Source: CAADGY01 sp900696665 | GTDB lineage: Bacteria > Acidobacteriota > Terriglobia > Bryobacterales > Bryobacteraceae | Length of the DNA stretch: 25,089 nucleotides | Direction of reading: 5' to 3' | NCBI GenBank assembly: GCA_035063885.1 | Contig: JAPSFM010000077.1 | Span: 1 to 25,089, forward strand | The notes under the pieces: generated by a model | The model's input: the letters and a program-made list of their open reading frames with translations, nothing else | Databases searched by the model: none | Told to the model about the DNA's origin: nothing | Translations under genes and position numbers: made by a program | Shown: in pieces, positions 6,520-14,697 of the stretch | Layout: each line of letters opens with the position of its first letter | Position numbering within the stretch: position 1 is the first letter of the stretch

Positions 6520-7887
6520 ATGCCAGCACCGGCGGCACTTCGCATCTCGCACGTAGGGCTGCGCGGCGTGGTGGGCCGCGGCATGACGGCCTCGCACGTA
6601 CTCGATTTTGCTTCTGCCTTCGGTACTTTTCTCGAGCGTGGGAAACCGGTGATATTAGGCCGCGATCCGCGCGCAAGCGGCGTCATGATACGTGAAGGCG
6701 TGGTTTCGGCGTTGCTGGCGTGCGGGCACAACGTGATCGACCTGGGAGTGGTCTCGACGCCTGTTATCCAGAACGCTATCCGCCGCTATGACGCCGCTGG
6801 AGGTATTTCGATCGGCGCCAGCCACAACAGCTCCGAATGGAACGCACTCAAATTTTTCGGCGCGCGCGGGACTTACCTCTCGACCGCCGAAGCCGGTGAG
6901 CTGCTCGACATTTATCATCTGAAGAACTTCAGCTTCGTGGGCTGGGATCGCATCGGAGAGTTGAGAGAGCAGCGCGACGCGCTGGACTGGTATCTGGATG
7001 AGCTGGCTGGCGCGTACGACCTGGCCGCCCTGACGCGTTTCTCGCTGCTGGTGGATTGCTGCAATGGAACCTCATCGCTCATTCTGCGGCGTCTGAACGA
7101 GCGCTTCGGAATGAACTTCACGTTGATCAACGCGGACATCCAGGGAGTCAGTTTTGCGCACGAGCCCAGCATCAACCGCCGCACCGTGGCTCTGCAGCTT
7201 GCGCCTTTGATTAAGCCGGTACGTGCGGACGCGGGCTTCCTGTTCGATGTGGATTCCGATCGGGTGGCTATCGCGACGAACGAGGGAACAGCCATCTCCG
7301 AAGAGCTCGTACTCCCCATGATTGCCGACTACCTGCTGCCGCAAGGGCCTGGCAGACTGGTCATTACCAATCTCTCCACCACCGCGCTCCTGGACGAAGT
7401 AGCAAGCTGGCACGATGGCCGCGTGGTGCGCGTGCCCGTGGGCCGGCAAGCCGCTATCGATGCGCTCGCCACTTACCGGCCAGACCAGATCGCACTCGCC
7501 GGTGAGGGCACCGGAGCTGTCATGATGCCGCGTTTCCGGTTCGTTTACGATGGCATCGCCTCTATGCTCGCAATCCTTTCCATGATGTTGGAACGCGGCA
7601 GAACATTGGCGGAGATTGTGGCGGGCTATCCGCGATATTCGATTCTCAAGGGGGAGGTCCCACTGGTATCCAAGCAGATTCCAGCGCTGCTGATGGACCT
7701 TCAACGCCGGTACGAAGGAGGTACTGTGAATATGGCGGACGGGATTCGCATTGATTGGCCCGGGCGATGGTTCCATGTCAGGGTCAGCCAGACCGAACCG
7801 GCCGTTCGCGTAATCTGCGAGCAGCGGGGAGATCCCCCGGTCGCCTTGTATGAAGAATTGATGGACCTGGCGCGCAGCGCCGCCTGA
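6520..7887 (+). CDS. Divergent phosphohexomutase (phosphoglucosamine/phosphomannomutase family)
   Basis: 455 residues, full length for the alpha-D-phosphohexomutase family. Landmarks: GRDPRASG (47-54), the phosphoserine loop IGASHNSSEWN with Ser101, the metal loop DVDSDR (243-248) in place of the usual DPDGDR but with all three Asp kept, the sugar loop GEGTG (328-332) and phosphate loop RVSQTEP (421-427). Catalysis therefore looks possible, but every loop departs from the GlmM/ManB consensus that its downstream neighbour keeps. The substrate may differ, or it may form a heteromer with that neighbour. It starts immediately after the CBM9-like gene stop, and one base separates it from the next mutase gene. 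Confidence 0.87.
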   Translation: MPAPAALRISHVGLRGVVGRGMTASHVLDFASAFGTFLERGKPVILGRDPRASGVMIREGVVSALLACGHNVIDLGVVSTPVIQNAIRRYDAAGGISIGASHNSSEWNALKFFGARGTYLSTAEAGELLDIYHLKNFSFVGWDRIGELREQRDALDWYLDELAGAYDLAALTRFSLLVDCCNGTSSLILRRLNERFGMNFTLINADIQGVSFAHEPSINRRTVALQLAPLIKPVRADAGFLFDVDSDRVAIATNEGTAISEELVLPMIADYLLPQGPGRLVITNLSTTALLDEVASWHDGRVVRVPVGRQAAIDALATYRPDQIALAGEGTGAVMMPRFRFVYDGIASMLAILSMMLERGRTLAEIVAGYPRYSILKGEVPLVSKQIPALLMDLQRRYEGGTVNMADGIRIDWPGRWFHVRVSQTEPAVRVICEQRGDPPVALYEELMDLARSAA

Positions 7888-7888
7888 T

Positions 7889-9250
7889 ATGCCGCAACGC
7901 GAGCATCTGCTAAAGATCGGGGTTTCCGGTATACGCGGGGTGGTCGGCGAGTTCCTGACTCCCGCGCTGGCATGCGCGTTTGCACAGGCGTTCGGCACCT
8001 ACGTAGGGTCCGGCCGGGTTGTCATTGGGCGCGACACTCGCGCCAGCGGTCCGATGCTTCAGCACGCAGTGACGTGCGGGCTGCTCGCCACAGGTTGCGA
8101 TGTGCTGGATGTTGGCGTGCTGCCGACTCCAACCATTCAAATCTTTACAGGCGCCACACGCGCGCGCGGCGGCATCGCGGTGACCGCGTCGCACAATCCA
8201 CCCGAATACAACGCCTTGAAGCTTTTCAACGCGCAGGGCCTTTTTTTCAACCATTACGAGCGGAATGAACTGGTCGACCTGTATCATCAGAGCGATTTCC
8301 GGCAAGCCGTCAACCAGGAGATTCGCTGCGTTTTCCACGACTACGATACGCCCGTCACGATGCATTTCCAGCGCGTGCTGCAACACGTGGATACGGACCG
8401 CATCCGCCGGAAACGATTTCGCGTGGCGCTGGATTCCGTGAACGGCGCCGGATCCCTGGTGAGCTGCCGGTTCTTGCGCGAGGCGCTAGGCTGCGATTTG
8501 CATGCGATTTCGGTAGATCCGGCGAAACCGTTCCCTCGCGAGGCAGAGCCGCGTCCCGACACGCTCGGAGAACTTGCGGAACTGGTGCGCCGAGAAAGAT
8601 GTGAGGTTGGTTTCGGGCAGGATCCGGATGGTGACCGGCTGGCCGTCGTTGATGAACATGGAGTCGTGCTGGAAAACGATGACGTGTTGGCCCTTGCCGT
8701 GGATGCGGCGCTGCGCCGGGTTCCCGGGGACGTGGTGGTAAACCTCACGACATCAATGGCGGTGGATGATGTGGCCTCCCGGCACGGAAGACGCATCTTT
8801 CGTGCGCCAGTGGGCGAGGCAAATGTGGTGGCGACAATGCAAAGCGTGCAGGCGGCGATCGGCGGAGAAGGCTCAAACGGCGGCATCATCTTTCCCGCGG
8901 CTCATCTTTGCCGTGACAGTTATACCGGGATGGCCTTCATGCTGGACCGCATGGCGGAGACCGGCCTTTCCGTGTCCCAACTGGCGGAGCACTTGCCGCG
9001 CTACCACCGCAAGTTCGGCAAGGTGGGTTTCGAGCACGGAAAACTGGGGCCGTTGATGCAAGCTCTAGAAGAGAGCTTCCCGGAGGCCCAGGCGGACCGT
9101 TCAGACGGTGTGAAGCTGATGTGGCCCGACGCCTGGATTCATGTCCGTGCATCCAATACCGAGCCGCTGCTGCGGCTCGCCGCCGAAGCAAAAAGTCAGG
9201 ACAGGATGGCGAGTCTATACGCGAAGGTGGTGGAACTGCTCGAAAACTGA
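7889..9250 (+). CDS. glmM: Phosphoglucosamine mutase / phosphomannomutase
   Basis: 453 residues with canonical motifs: N-terminal GVSGIRGVVGE, GRDTRASG (48-54 region), catalytic TASHNPPEYNALK with Ser101, metal loop DPDGDR (245-250), sugar loop GGEGSNGG (325-332) and phosphate loop RASNTEPLLRL (420-430). The GEGSNGG loop fits the broad phosphoglucosamine/phosphomannose/phosphoglucose mutase group, so the symbol is a best guess; GlmM would feed UDP-GlcNAc for peptidoglycan. It aligns along its length with the preceding gene, including Ser101 at the same residue number, and is its tandem paralogue. Its stop lies 8 bp from the stop of the convergent ftsB-like gene. Confidence 0.88.
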   Translation: MPQREHLLKIGVSGIRGVVGEFLTPALACAFAQAFGTYVGSGRVVIGRDTRASGPMLQHAVTCGLLATGCDVLDVGVLPTPTIQIFTGATRARGGIAVTASHNPPEYNALKLFNAQGLFFNHYERNELVDLYHQSDFRQAVNQEIRCVFHDYDTPVTMHFQRVLQHVDTDRIRRKRFRVALDSVNGAGSLVSCRFLREALGCDLHAISVDPAKPFPREAEPRPDTLGELAELVRRERCEVGFGQDPDGDRLAVVDEHGVVLENDDVLALAVDAALRRVPGDVVVNLTTSMAVDDVASRHGRRIFRAPVGEANVVATMQSVQAAIGGEGSNGGIIFPAAHLCRDSYTGMAFMLDRMAETGLSVSQLAEHLPRYHRKFGKVGFEHGKLGPLMQALEESFPEAQADRSDGVKLMWPDAWIHVRASNTEPLLRLAAEAKSQDRMASLYAKVVELLEN

Positions 9251-9258
9251 CGGACCTA

Positions 9259-9609
9259 CTATGGCTTGGTGGTTTCGGAAACCCTGGATACCGGCGTGCC
9301 CGCTGGCTTTGCTTCCGGGATGATGAACGACGTCTCGCCTGGCCGCAGCAGTTTGAGGCGGCGGCGGATTTCGAGCTCCTGTTCGTCGCGGCTATCGCGC
9401 AGGCGCTTGATCTGGTCGCGCTTCATCTGTATTTCCTTGATCAGCGTCGCGTTCTGCTCTTGCAATTGCCGCACCTGTTGGCGCTTTTCCAACAGCGCCG
9501 GAATCCCGCTGGGACTGCGCAATGCCACAAATGCGTACACACCGGCCAGTACGATCGCGAGCAAATAACCCGCTTTCCGGATCGCACCTGTGAATGAACC
9601 ACGTTCCAA
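9259..9609 (-). CDS. Septum formation initiator family protein (FtsB/DivIC-like)
   Basis: 116 residues from a TTG start at 9609, chosen because AGGAG (9617-9621 on the complement) sits 7 nt upstream; in-frame ATGs lie far upstream and one overlaps cutA. The protein has a short basic N-terminus, one membrane helix (AGYLLAIVLAGVYAFVAL), then a coiled coil (about 40-85, LLEKRQQVRQLQEQNATLIKEI and on) and a proline-rich tail. This is the layout of FtsB/DivIC, which links FtsL and FtsQ in the divisome with the coiled coil outside the membrane. The divisome role is family knowledge. Enolase, often its neighbour in other bacteria, is 9.8 kb away here. Confidence 0.8.
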   Translation of the reverse strand: MERGSFTGAIRKAGYLLAIVLAGVYAFVALRSPSGIPALLEKRQQVRQLQEQNATLIKEIQMKRDQIKRLRDSRDEQELEIRRRLKLLRPGETSFIIPEAKPAGTPVSRVSETTKP

Positions 9610-9616
9610 GAGAAGA

Positions 9617-9621
9617 CTCCT
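9617..9621 (-). promoter_or_regulatory. Shine-Dalgarno site fixing the TTG start of the FtsB-like gene
   Basis: AGGAG on the minus strand, 7 nt before TTG 9609. No comparable site precedes the upstream in-frame ATG codons. Confidence 0.65.
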
Positions 9622-9630
9622 ACACTTGTT

Positions 9631-9636
9631 TATAAT
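9631..9636 (+). promoter_or_regulatory. Possible -10 box for cutA
   Basis: TATAAT lies 34 bp before the cutA ATG in the 61-bp gap between two divergent genes, with TG two bases upstream. No convincing -35 hexamer was found. The complement (ATTATA) could also serve the FtsB-like gene. Confidence 0.35.
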
Positions 9637-9670
9637 CTGTTTGTGGTAATTCCGCCACATAATTCGCTTC

Positions 9671-9997
9671 ATGACAGACAAAATCGTTGTGCTCAGCACC
9701 TGCGGTGATGCCGATGAAGCCGGACGCCTCGCGCGCCGGCTCATCGAGAAACGCGTGGCCGCGTGCGTAAACATTGTCGCGGGCGTTCGCAGCATCTACC
9801 GGTGGCAGGGTTCCATAGAGGATTCTCCGGAACATCTGTTGATCATCAAGTCCAGCCGTCCGGCTCTCGAGGCGCTGCAGGCCGAACTCCGCGCCGCTCA
9901 TTCCTACACGGTGCCAGAGATTGTCGCGCTCCCTATTGTCGACGGTTCCGAAGATTATCTGGCATGGCTGGGAGTGGAACTGGGCGAGGCGAGTTGA
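9671..9997 (+). CDS. cutA: Divalent-cation tolerance protein CutA
   Basis: 108 residues, normal for CutA1 (PF03091). Family features: VVLSTCGDADEAGRLARRLIEKRVAACVNI, GVRSIYRWQGSIEDSPEHLLIIKS, then the signature HSYTVPEIVALPI and DGSEDYLAWL. CutA forms a very stable trimer with a PII-like ferredoxin fold. It was linked to copper tolerance in E. coli, but its true cell role is uncertain. The gene is divergent from the ftsB-like gene and is followed by an MFS gene 55 bp later. Together with the two DUF190 genes, the window holds three PII-like fold genes. Confidence 0.93.
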   Translation: MTDKIVVLSTCGDADEAGRLARRLIEKRVAACVNIVAGVRSIYRWQGSIEDSPEHLLIIKSSRPALEALQAELRAAHSYTVPEIVALPIVDGSEDYLAWLGVELGEAS

Positions 9998-10052
9998 TCG
10001 CCGCGGCTGACTTGCATCTTTTGCGGCTGCCGTGATGTGATGGAGCCTTCCC

Positions 10053-11351
10053 ATGGCAGCACCATTCCAACCTACTACTCCGGCCGGGCCAGCCTTACGG
10101 CCCTCGCGCACCCGTTACTGGGTGATTGTGTTCGCGGTCACACTTGCGGTGATCACCTACATCGACCGTGTATGTATCTCCCAGGCGGCGCCGGCCATCA
10201 CCCGCGACCTCGGATTGACGCCGGTCGAAATGGGATACGCGTTCTCAGCATTCGCGCTGGCATACGCGTTGTTCGAGATCCCGGGAGGATGGCTGGGCGA
10301 CTATATGGGTCCGCGGAAGGTCCTCATGCGGATTGTCATTTGGTGGTCGTTCTTTACCGCCGCGACAGGATGGGCATGGAACCTGATGTCGCTGCTGGTC
10401 ACGCGTTTTCTTTTCGGCGCGGGAGAAGCCGGCTGCTTCCCGAATCTCACGAAGTCTTTCACCACATGGCTGCCCCAGCGGGAGCGGGTGCGGGCGCAGG
10501 GGATCATGTGGATGAGCGCCAGGTGGGGCGGTGCGCTCACTCCATACCTGGTTGTTCTGGTTTTCCAATATATGTCTTGGCGCAGAGCCTTCGAGGTATT
10601 CGGCGCCATCGGGATCATCTGGGCGATCTTTTTCTACCGCTGGTATCGCGATAATCCGCGCGACAACAGGAACGTGAACGCGGCGGAACTGGCTCTGCTC
10701 GAAGGAGCTGAATCCAGGGCATCCGGGCATGGCGACGTGCCCTGGGGACGGTTCCTCCGATCCGGGACCGTCTGGCTGCTTTGGGCGCAATATTTCTGTC
10801 TGTCCTGGGGTTGGTATTTCTATATCACGTGGCTGCCGACCTATTTGCAGCAAGGCCGCGGGATTGAGATTCAGGAGAGCGCCATCCTCGCCGGGCTGCC
10901 GCTATTCTTTGGCGGCCTGGGATCGCTTTTCTGCGGCTACATTTCCACTCACGTCACGCGATGGACCGGCAGCGAGAGAGCCTCGAGAAAGCTTTTGTCG
11001 TGCACGGGATTTGCCGGCGCTTCGGCCCTTTTGCTGATTTCCGTGAACCTTGCGAACCCGCTGTACGCGATGCTTGCGATGGGCATGGCGAGTTTCTCGA
11101 ACGATCTCGCTATGCCTCCCGCCTGGGGAGCCTGCATGGATGTCGGAGGCAAGTACGCGGGCACACTCTCCGGTTCCATGAACATGATGGGGAATCTCGC
11201 CGGGGCTGTGGCGCCGGTTTCCGTGGGCTACATCCTGCAATGGACCCACAGTTGGGACCTGACGTTCTACATCTCGGCGGGAATCTACTTTGCCGGAACG
11301 TTTTGCTGGATGTTCCTGGATCCGGTGACACCGCTCGACGAGCCTGCTTAA
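10053..11351 (+). CDS. MFS transporter, anion:cation symporter (ACS) type
   Basis: 432 residues with twelve predicted hydrophobic segments. The first helix carries VITYIDRVCISQAAPAI and loop 2-3 has the MFS motif A variant GGWLGDYMGPRKVL; FGAGEAGCFPNLTKSFTTWLP follows. These are hallmarks of the ACS family that includes glucarate, galactonate and hexuronate transporters (GudP, ExuT) and other organic-anion carriers. It likely imports a sugar acid in symport with protons, which fits the polysaccharide-related enzymes in the window, but the substrate is not readable. GATGGAG before ATG 10053 provides a ribosome site. The gene ends one base from the stop of the convergent hydrolase. Confidence 0.9.
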   Translation: MAAPFQPTTPAGPALRPSRTRYWVIVFAVTLAVITYIDRVCISQAAPAITRDLGLTPVEMGYAFSAFALAYALFEIPGGWLGDYMGPRKVLMRIVIWWSFFTAATGWAWNLMSLLVTRFLFGAGEAGCFPNLTKSFTTWLPQRERVRAQGIMWMSARWGGALTPYLVVLVFQYMSWRRAFEVFGAIGIIWAIFFYRWYRDNPRDNRNVNAAELALLEGAESRASGHGDVPWGRFLRSGTVWLLWAQYFCLSWGWYFYITWLPTYLQQGRGIEIQESAILAGLPLFFGGLGSLFCGYISTHVTRWTGSERASRKLLSCTGFAGASALLLISVNLANPLYAMLAMGMASFSNDLAMPPAWGACMDVGGKYAGTLSGSMNMMGNLAGAVAPVSVGYILQWTHSWDLTFYISAGIYFAGTFCWMFLDPVTPLDEPA

Positions 11352-11352
11352 C

Positions 11353-13485
11353 TTAGTCGAGCCAGCCAGCCAGGTCGAACGTCCTTTCGCCATTCGCCAA
11401 CCGGAACGCCGCCGCACGCCCGGCGCGTGAATACGCCGCCTTTACCGGCGCGAACTCCGCTTCCGCCGGTCCAGGACCCATCGGATTCCCCATTGGATCG
11501 CGAACACCGCCGACCAGAAGTGGCCGTGGCGCAATCGCCTTGGCGGCAAGATCGGGCAGATCGAAATCATGAAGCACGCCGGGGACAACAAGGTCAATCA
11601 GGTCTTTGTGCGTTTCCGAGCGCACGACGGACATATAGGACGGCACCGCACCTTCCACCGCCACGCGTGCGATTCGGGGCTCCATCACCGCGGTGTAGAG
11701 CGCGATGACCCCACCCTTGTTCTTTCCAAACACGGCGATCTGGGCCGTATCCACATCCGGGCGGGAAGCAAGATAGTCAAAGGAGCGCAAAAGGTCGGTG
11801 GTTTGCGAGCCGGCCATCGTTTTGCCGATCAGCATGGCCCGGTTCGCCGTTTGCCATTCGGCGGAATAACCTCCGCGGCGCTTGGGCGCCGCGCTCTCAC
11901 CCCAGCCGCGGGCATCGGGCGCCAATACAAGGCGGCCCGAGCGAACGAGGCTTTCGATCTGCCCGCCATTACCGGCGCCGGCGGCCTTTCCGTCCGAATT
12001 GGCATAGATCACGGCGGGCATGCGGCCCTGGACACCGGACGGTACGAACACAAGCGCGGGAACATCGATGCCTGGTTCCGTCTCGAGAGTAAGCCGCTCG
12101 ATGGTGTACCCTTGCCTCTCGATGCGCCCGTGGCTGGTTGCCCGCGGAACGCCGGAGCCACGAACAATGTTCAAACGGTTCCGCACGAGTTGCCGGAGAT
12201 CTCCGGCATTGCGCAAAGACGCAGCCTTGCGTTTCGGAAATAGACGTTCGGCCAGCTCCCGGTTCAGCACCCGCACCGTTTTGCCGCCCAGCGACGTCGC
12301 AAGCTGCCCGGTTGGCGTCGCGTTCAGGGCCTCCTCGGGTTCGGGTTTGATTTCAGGCTCCACGCCGTCGTCGTCTCGCCCTTGCAGCCATTTCGCCATC
12401 CAGCGATAAGTGGCTTCGCGGCGCGGTTTCGACCATCCATGTTCGTCGTCGTATTCAAAATACCCAGCCCTCCCACCGGCATCACCGCGCTCGAATACGC
12501 CTTTCACCTCGGCATAGGTACTACGTGCGCCCGCAATGGGGAAAAAGTCGCGGATCGCGGTCAGCATCATCACCGGCTTCGGAAAAAACGCAATGAGGAA
12601 GTCGCCGAAATCGAGGCCGGCGCGAATGAAGCCCGGAAAGTTCTGTTCCGCGTCCTGTGGCCCCGGCTTCGTCCAGAGAGCGGGCCACGAGGTGATATAG
12701 CAGGAAGGCGCCGCCGCAGCGAGCCTCTCCTCTACAGCAGCCAGATAGGCGGATTGCGTTCCCCCGCCGGAGTTGCCGGCTACGCCAATGCGCTTGGGGT
12801 CCACTTCCTTGCGGGCCGCCAGATAATCGAACGCCCGGATGCCGTCCCAAATTTCGTAACGCGCAAAGGTGGTGCCCGTCAACAAGCACTGAATTCCGGC
12901 CATGGAGTGTTCAGCCGTACCAATTCCCACGCTGGACTTCTTGGCGACCGGATCAAAATATTCGGAGCGCTCGCCCTGGCCCGGCGGATCGATCGCCAGT
13001 ACGACGAATCCGCGTTTTGCCAGTGCGATCCAGGCGTATTGATAGGTCGCGATCGCTTTGCCCGTGGCGCTGTGTCCGGCTACACCCACGATGCCGGGAT
13101 AGGGAGCCTTGCCTGTTGAGGGAACATACAGATTGGCCGTGACGTAGAAGCCGGGCTGACTCTCATAGATGACCTTCTCCACGCGATAGCCGTCCCTTTG
13201 AAACTGTCCGGTAACGCGCGCCTGGAGCGGCGTCTTCGCGGGGAATCCTCCCACCGCGCTGACGATCCAAGAGCGGATAAACTTGGCCCGCCGCGCCGCG
13301 CCGGCCGGTGTTGTGATGGCAGCGATCGTCTGCGCCCGTTCCTCCCAATGCCGCTGCGCGGCGGCAGTCAGATAGTTCTCAAACTGTTCGCGGTAATCGC
13401 CTCCTATTTCGAGACCATCTCCGGCCCGCACCCCCGTCAGGGAGCACAAACCGGCAATCACAACAGCGGATAGCAAACGTTTCAT
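11353..13485 (-). CDS. Exported double-domain alpha/beta hydrolase (acetylxylan-esterase-like)
   Basis: 710 residues from ATG 13485, with AGGAG 11 nt upstream and a signal peptide (MKRLLSAVVIAGLCSLTGVRA). A longer frame to 13581 lacks support. The protein is an internal duplication. Domain 1 (about 95-370) has nucleophile Ser239 in GVAGNSGGG, likely acid near Asp313 and His349 in DDEHGW. Domain 2 (about 455-710) repeats the layout (RQGYTIERLTLETEPG against RDGYRVEKVIYESQPG) but reads VFGKNKGG at the nucleophile elbow, with Asn589 where Ser is expected. One half is probably catalytic, and the other structural or binding. Family relatives are annotated as acetylxylan esterase or prolyl-oligopeptidase-like; the substrate is open. 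Confidence 0.83.
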   Translation of the reverse strand: MKRLLSAVVIAGLCSLTGVRAGDGLEIGGDYREQFENYLTAAAQRHWEERAQTIAAITTPAGAARRAKFIRSWIVSAVGGFPAKTPLQARVTGQFQRDGYRVEKVIYESQPGFYVTANLYVPSTGKAPYPGIVGVAGHSATGKAIATYQYAWIALAKRGFVVLAIDPPGQGERSEYFDPVAKKSSVGIGTAEHSMAGIQCLLTGTTFARYEIWDGIRAFDYLAARKEVDPKRIGVAGNSGGGTQSAYLAAVEERLAAAAPSCYITSWPALWTKPGPQDAEQNFPGFIRAGLDFGDFLIAFFPKPVMMLTAIRDFFPIAGARSTYAEVKGVFERGDAGGRAGYFEYDDEHGWSKPRREATYRWMAKWLQGRDDDGVEPEIKPEPEEALNATPTGQLATSLGGKTVRVLNRELAERLFPKRKAASLRNAGDLRQLVRNRLNIVRGSGVPRATSHGRIERQGYTIERLTLETEPGIDVPALVFVPSGVQGRMPAVIYANSDGKAAGAGNGGQIESLVRSGRLVLAPDARGWGESAAPKRRGGYSAEWQTANRAMLIGKTMAGSQTTDLLRSFDYLASRPDVDTAQIAVFGKNKGGVIALYTAVMEPRIARVAVEGAVPSYMSVVRSETHKDLIDLVVPGVLHDFDLPDLAAKAIAPRPLLVGGVRDPMGNPMGPGPAEAEFAPVKAAYSRAGRAAAFRLANGERTFDLAGWLD

Positions 13486-13629
13486 TGCGAACGCCACTCC
13501 TAAATACACGATTTCACAAAATCGGTCGCGTATTCTCCGCCCATACGAAAACAGTTTCATCGCGGCCGTGTGGCTCAGCATTGAGCGAACGTTTCCGAGC
13601 GGCGACCGCCAGGGAAGCAGACATCAGAT

Positions 13630-14661
13630 TTACGGTTCGTCGATTACCGCTGTCTGGAATGCGCGTTTCTCGCTCTCGAACAGGTTCCTTCCAGCCACGA
13701 GCGATCGCATTTTGCCGTCAGCCACACTGCGCTGGAGCATCCAGAACCCGCAGTCCGGATGCAGGTAATGGATTCTCTCGGGGCCCAGCGCGCGGGCGGC
13801 AAATTCCACTCTCCCGGCAATCAGTTCGGCGGATTCAATAGCATTGTCCTTGATGTCCACGACGCCCAGGCCGAGACCGATTTCCGGGCGCAGATCGCGG
13901 AACACTTCCAGTTCATCGTAGCCGCGCCGCGCGAACTCCAGCACGAGGTGGTCTGCCTGGAGTCCGTTCAGAAAGGGCATCAAGTCTCTCCAGAACCCTC
14001 TCTGAACCGTTTGCCCGCCATAGTTTCCAAAGCAGATATGTACAGCCCGTGTGCCATTTATACCTGCGAGAACGTGATTGATGGCCGGCAGCGCCCATTC
14101 CCGGTCCTCGGGGTGCCCACTGATGTTGGCTTCATCTAGTTGCACGACGTCGGCCCCGATCATTTCGAGTTGCGCCCTCAGCACGGCAGCAATCGCCATC
14201 GCCAACTCGTCGCGCCGGCCATAATGCTTGTCCGTGAGCACCTTCGTCAGCATGTGCGGACCCGTACAGGTGAACTTGAGCGGTTTCGCCGTCAGACTTC
14301 TCGTAAACTCATAGTCTCGCGCCAGGTTCAATGTCCCCTCACCGATATCGCTGATCACAATGCCGGCCGGTTCGGAACGGTAGGCCATGCCGGCGTCCGC
14401 GCGAAAGCTGGCAATATCGGAGATGGAGAACCTGGTCCGGATGCCATCCATCTGGCCCACGAAGTAATCGATCATGCCATTGGTTTCCGGATGGCTCGGG
14501 TTGAAGCGGTTCAATTCTCCGTCAGCAACCACGTCGATTCCCGCGAGTTCCTGGGTCTTCAACACAACCATAATCGCGTCCCGGAGCGCGCCGCGGCTTG
14601 TATCACCCAGAAGCCAGTGAGGAATCGGATAGCTCCCAACTACCGTCGTTTTAATAGCCAT
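13630..14661 (-). CDS. Core-type cobalamin-independent methionine synthase (MetE C-terminal-like)
   Basis: 343 residues, matching only the C-terminal catalytic half of MetE (full length near 750). N-terminal TTVVGSYPIP and ADGELNRFNP are typical of the barrel. Zinc ligands are all present: His208 and Cys210 (VHICFGNYGG), Glu242 (LVLEFARRG) and Cys304 (HPDCGFW); QLDEANI (175-181) and GLGVVDIKDN are also conserved. Short MetE forms exist in archaea and some bacteria, and several take the methyl group from a methyl-corrinoid protein and not from methyl-folate; which applies here cannot be told. It lies 144 bp upstream of the double hydrolase on the same strand and starts about 25 bp from the divergent receptor gene. 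Confidence 0.82.
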   Translation of the reverse strand: MAIKTTVVGSYPIPHWLLGDTSRGALRDAIMVVLKTQELAGIDVVADGELNRFNPSHPETNGMIDYFVGQMDGIRTRFSISDIASFRADAGMAYRSEPAGIVISDIGEGTLNLARDYEFTRSLTAKPLKFTCTGPHMLTKVLTDKHYGRRDELAMAIAAVLRAQLEMIGADVVQLDEANISGHPEDREWALPAINHVLAGINGTRAVHICFGNYGGQTVQRGFWRDLMPFLNGLQADHLVLEFARRGYDELEVFRDLRPEIGLGLGVVDIKDNAIESAELIAGRVEFAARALGPERIHYLHPDCGFWMLQRSVADGKMRSLVAGRNLFESEKRAFQTAVIDEP

Positions 14662-14669
14662 AAGGAATC

Positions 14670-14697
14670 ATTGTATATTGGCGATTGCAGGTGAGAA
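14670..14697 (-). promoter_or_regulatory. Possible promoter of the MetE-like gene, leaving little or no leader
   Basis: On the minus strand TTCTCA (14697-14692) and TACAAT (14675-14670) are 16 nt apart. The ATG begins 9 nt after the -10 box, so a transcript would start at or just before it. No Shine-Dalgarno sequence is seen before the ATG. Confidence 0.35.

Noticed and set aside
7072..7998. 308-codon minus-strand frame over the two mutase genes
   Set aside because: It spans two conserved genes on the other strand; its composition is that of a GC-rich shadow frame.
10037..10654. Alternative frame starting at ATG 10037 before the MFS gene
   Set aside because: It is the same DNA in another frame; the MFS frame has membrane helices and family motifs.
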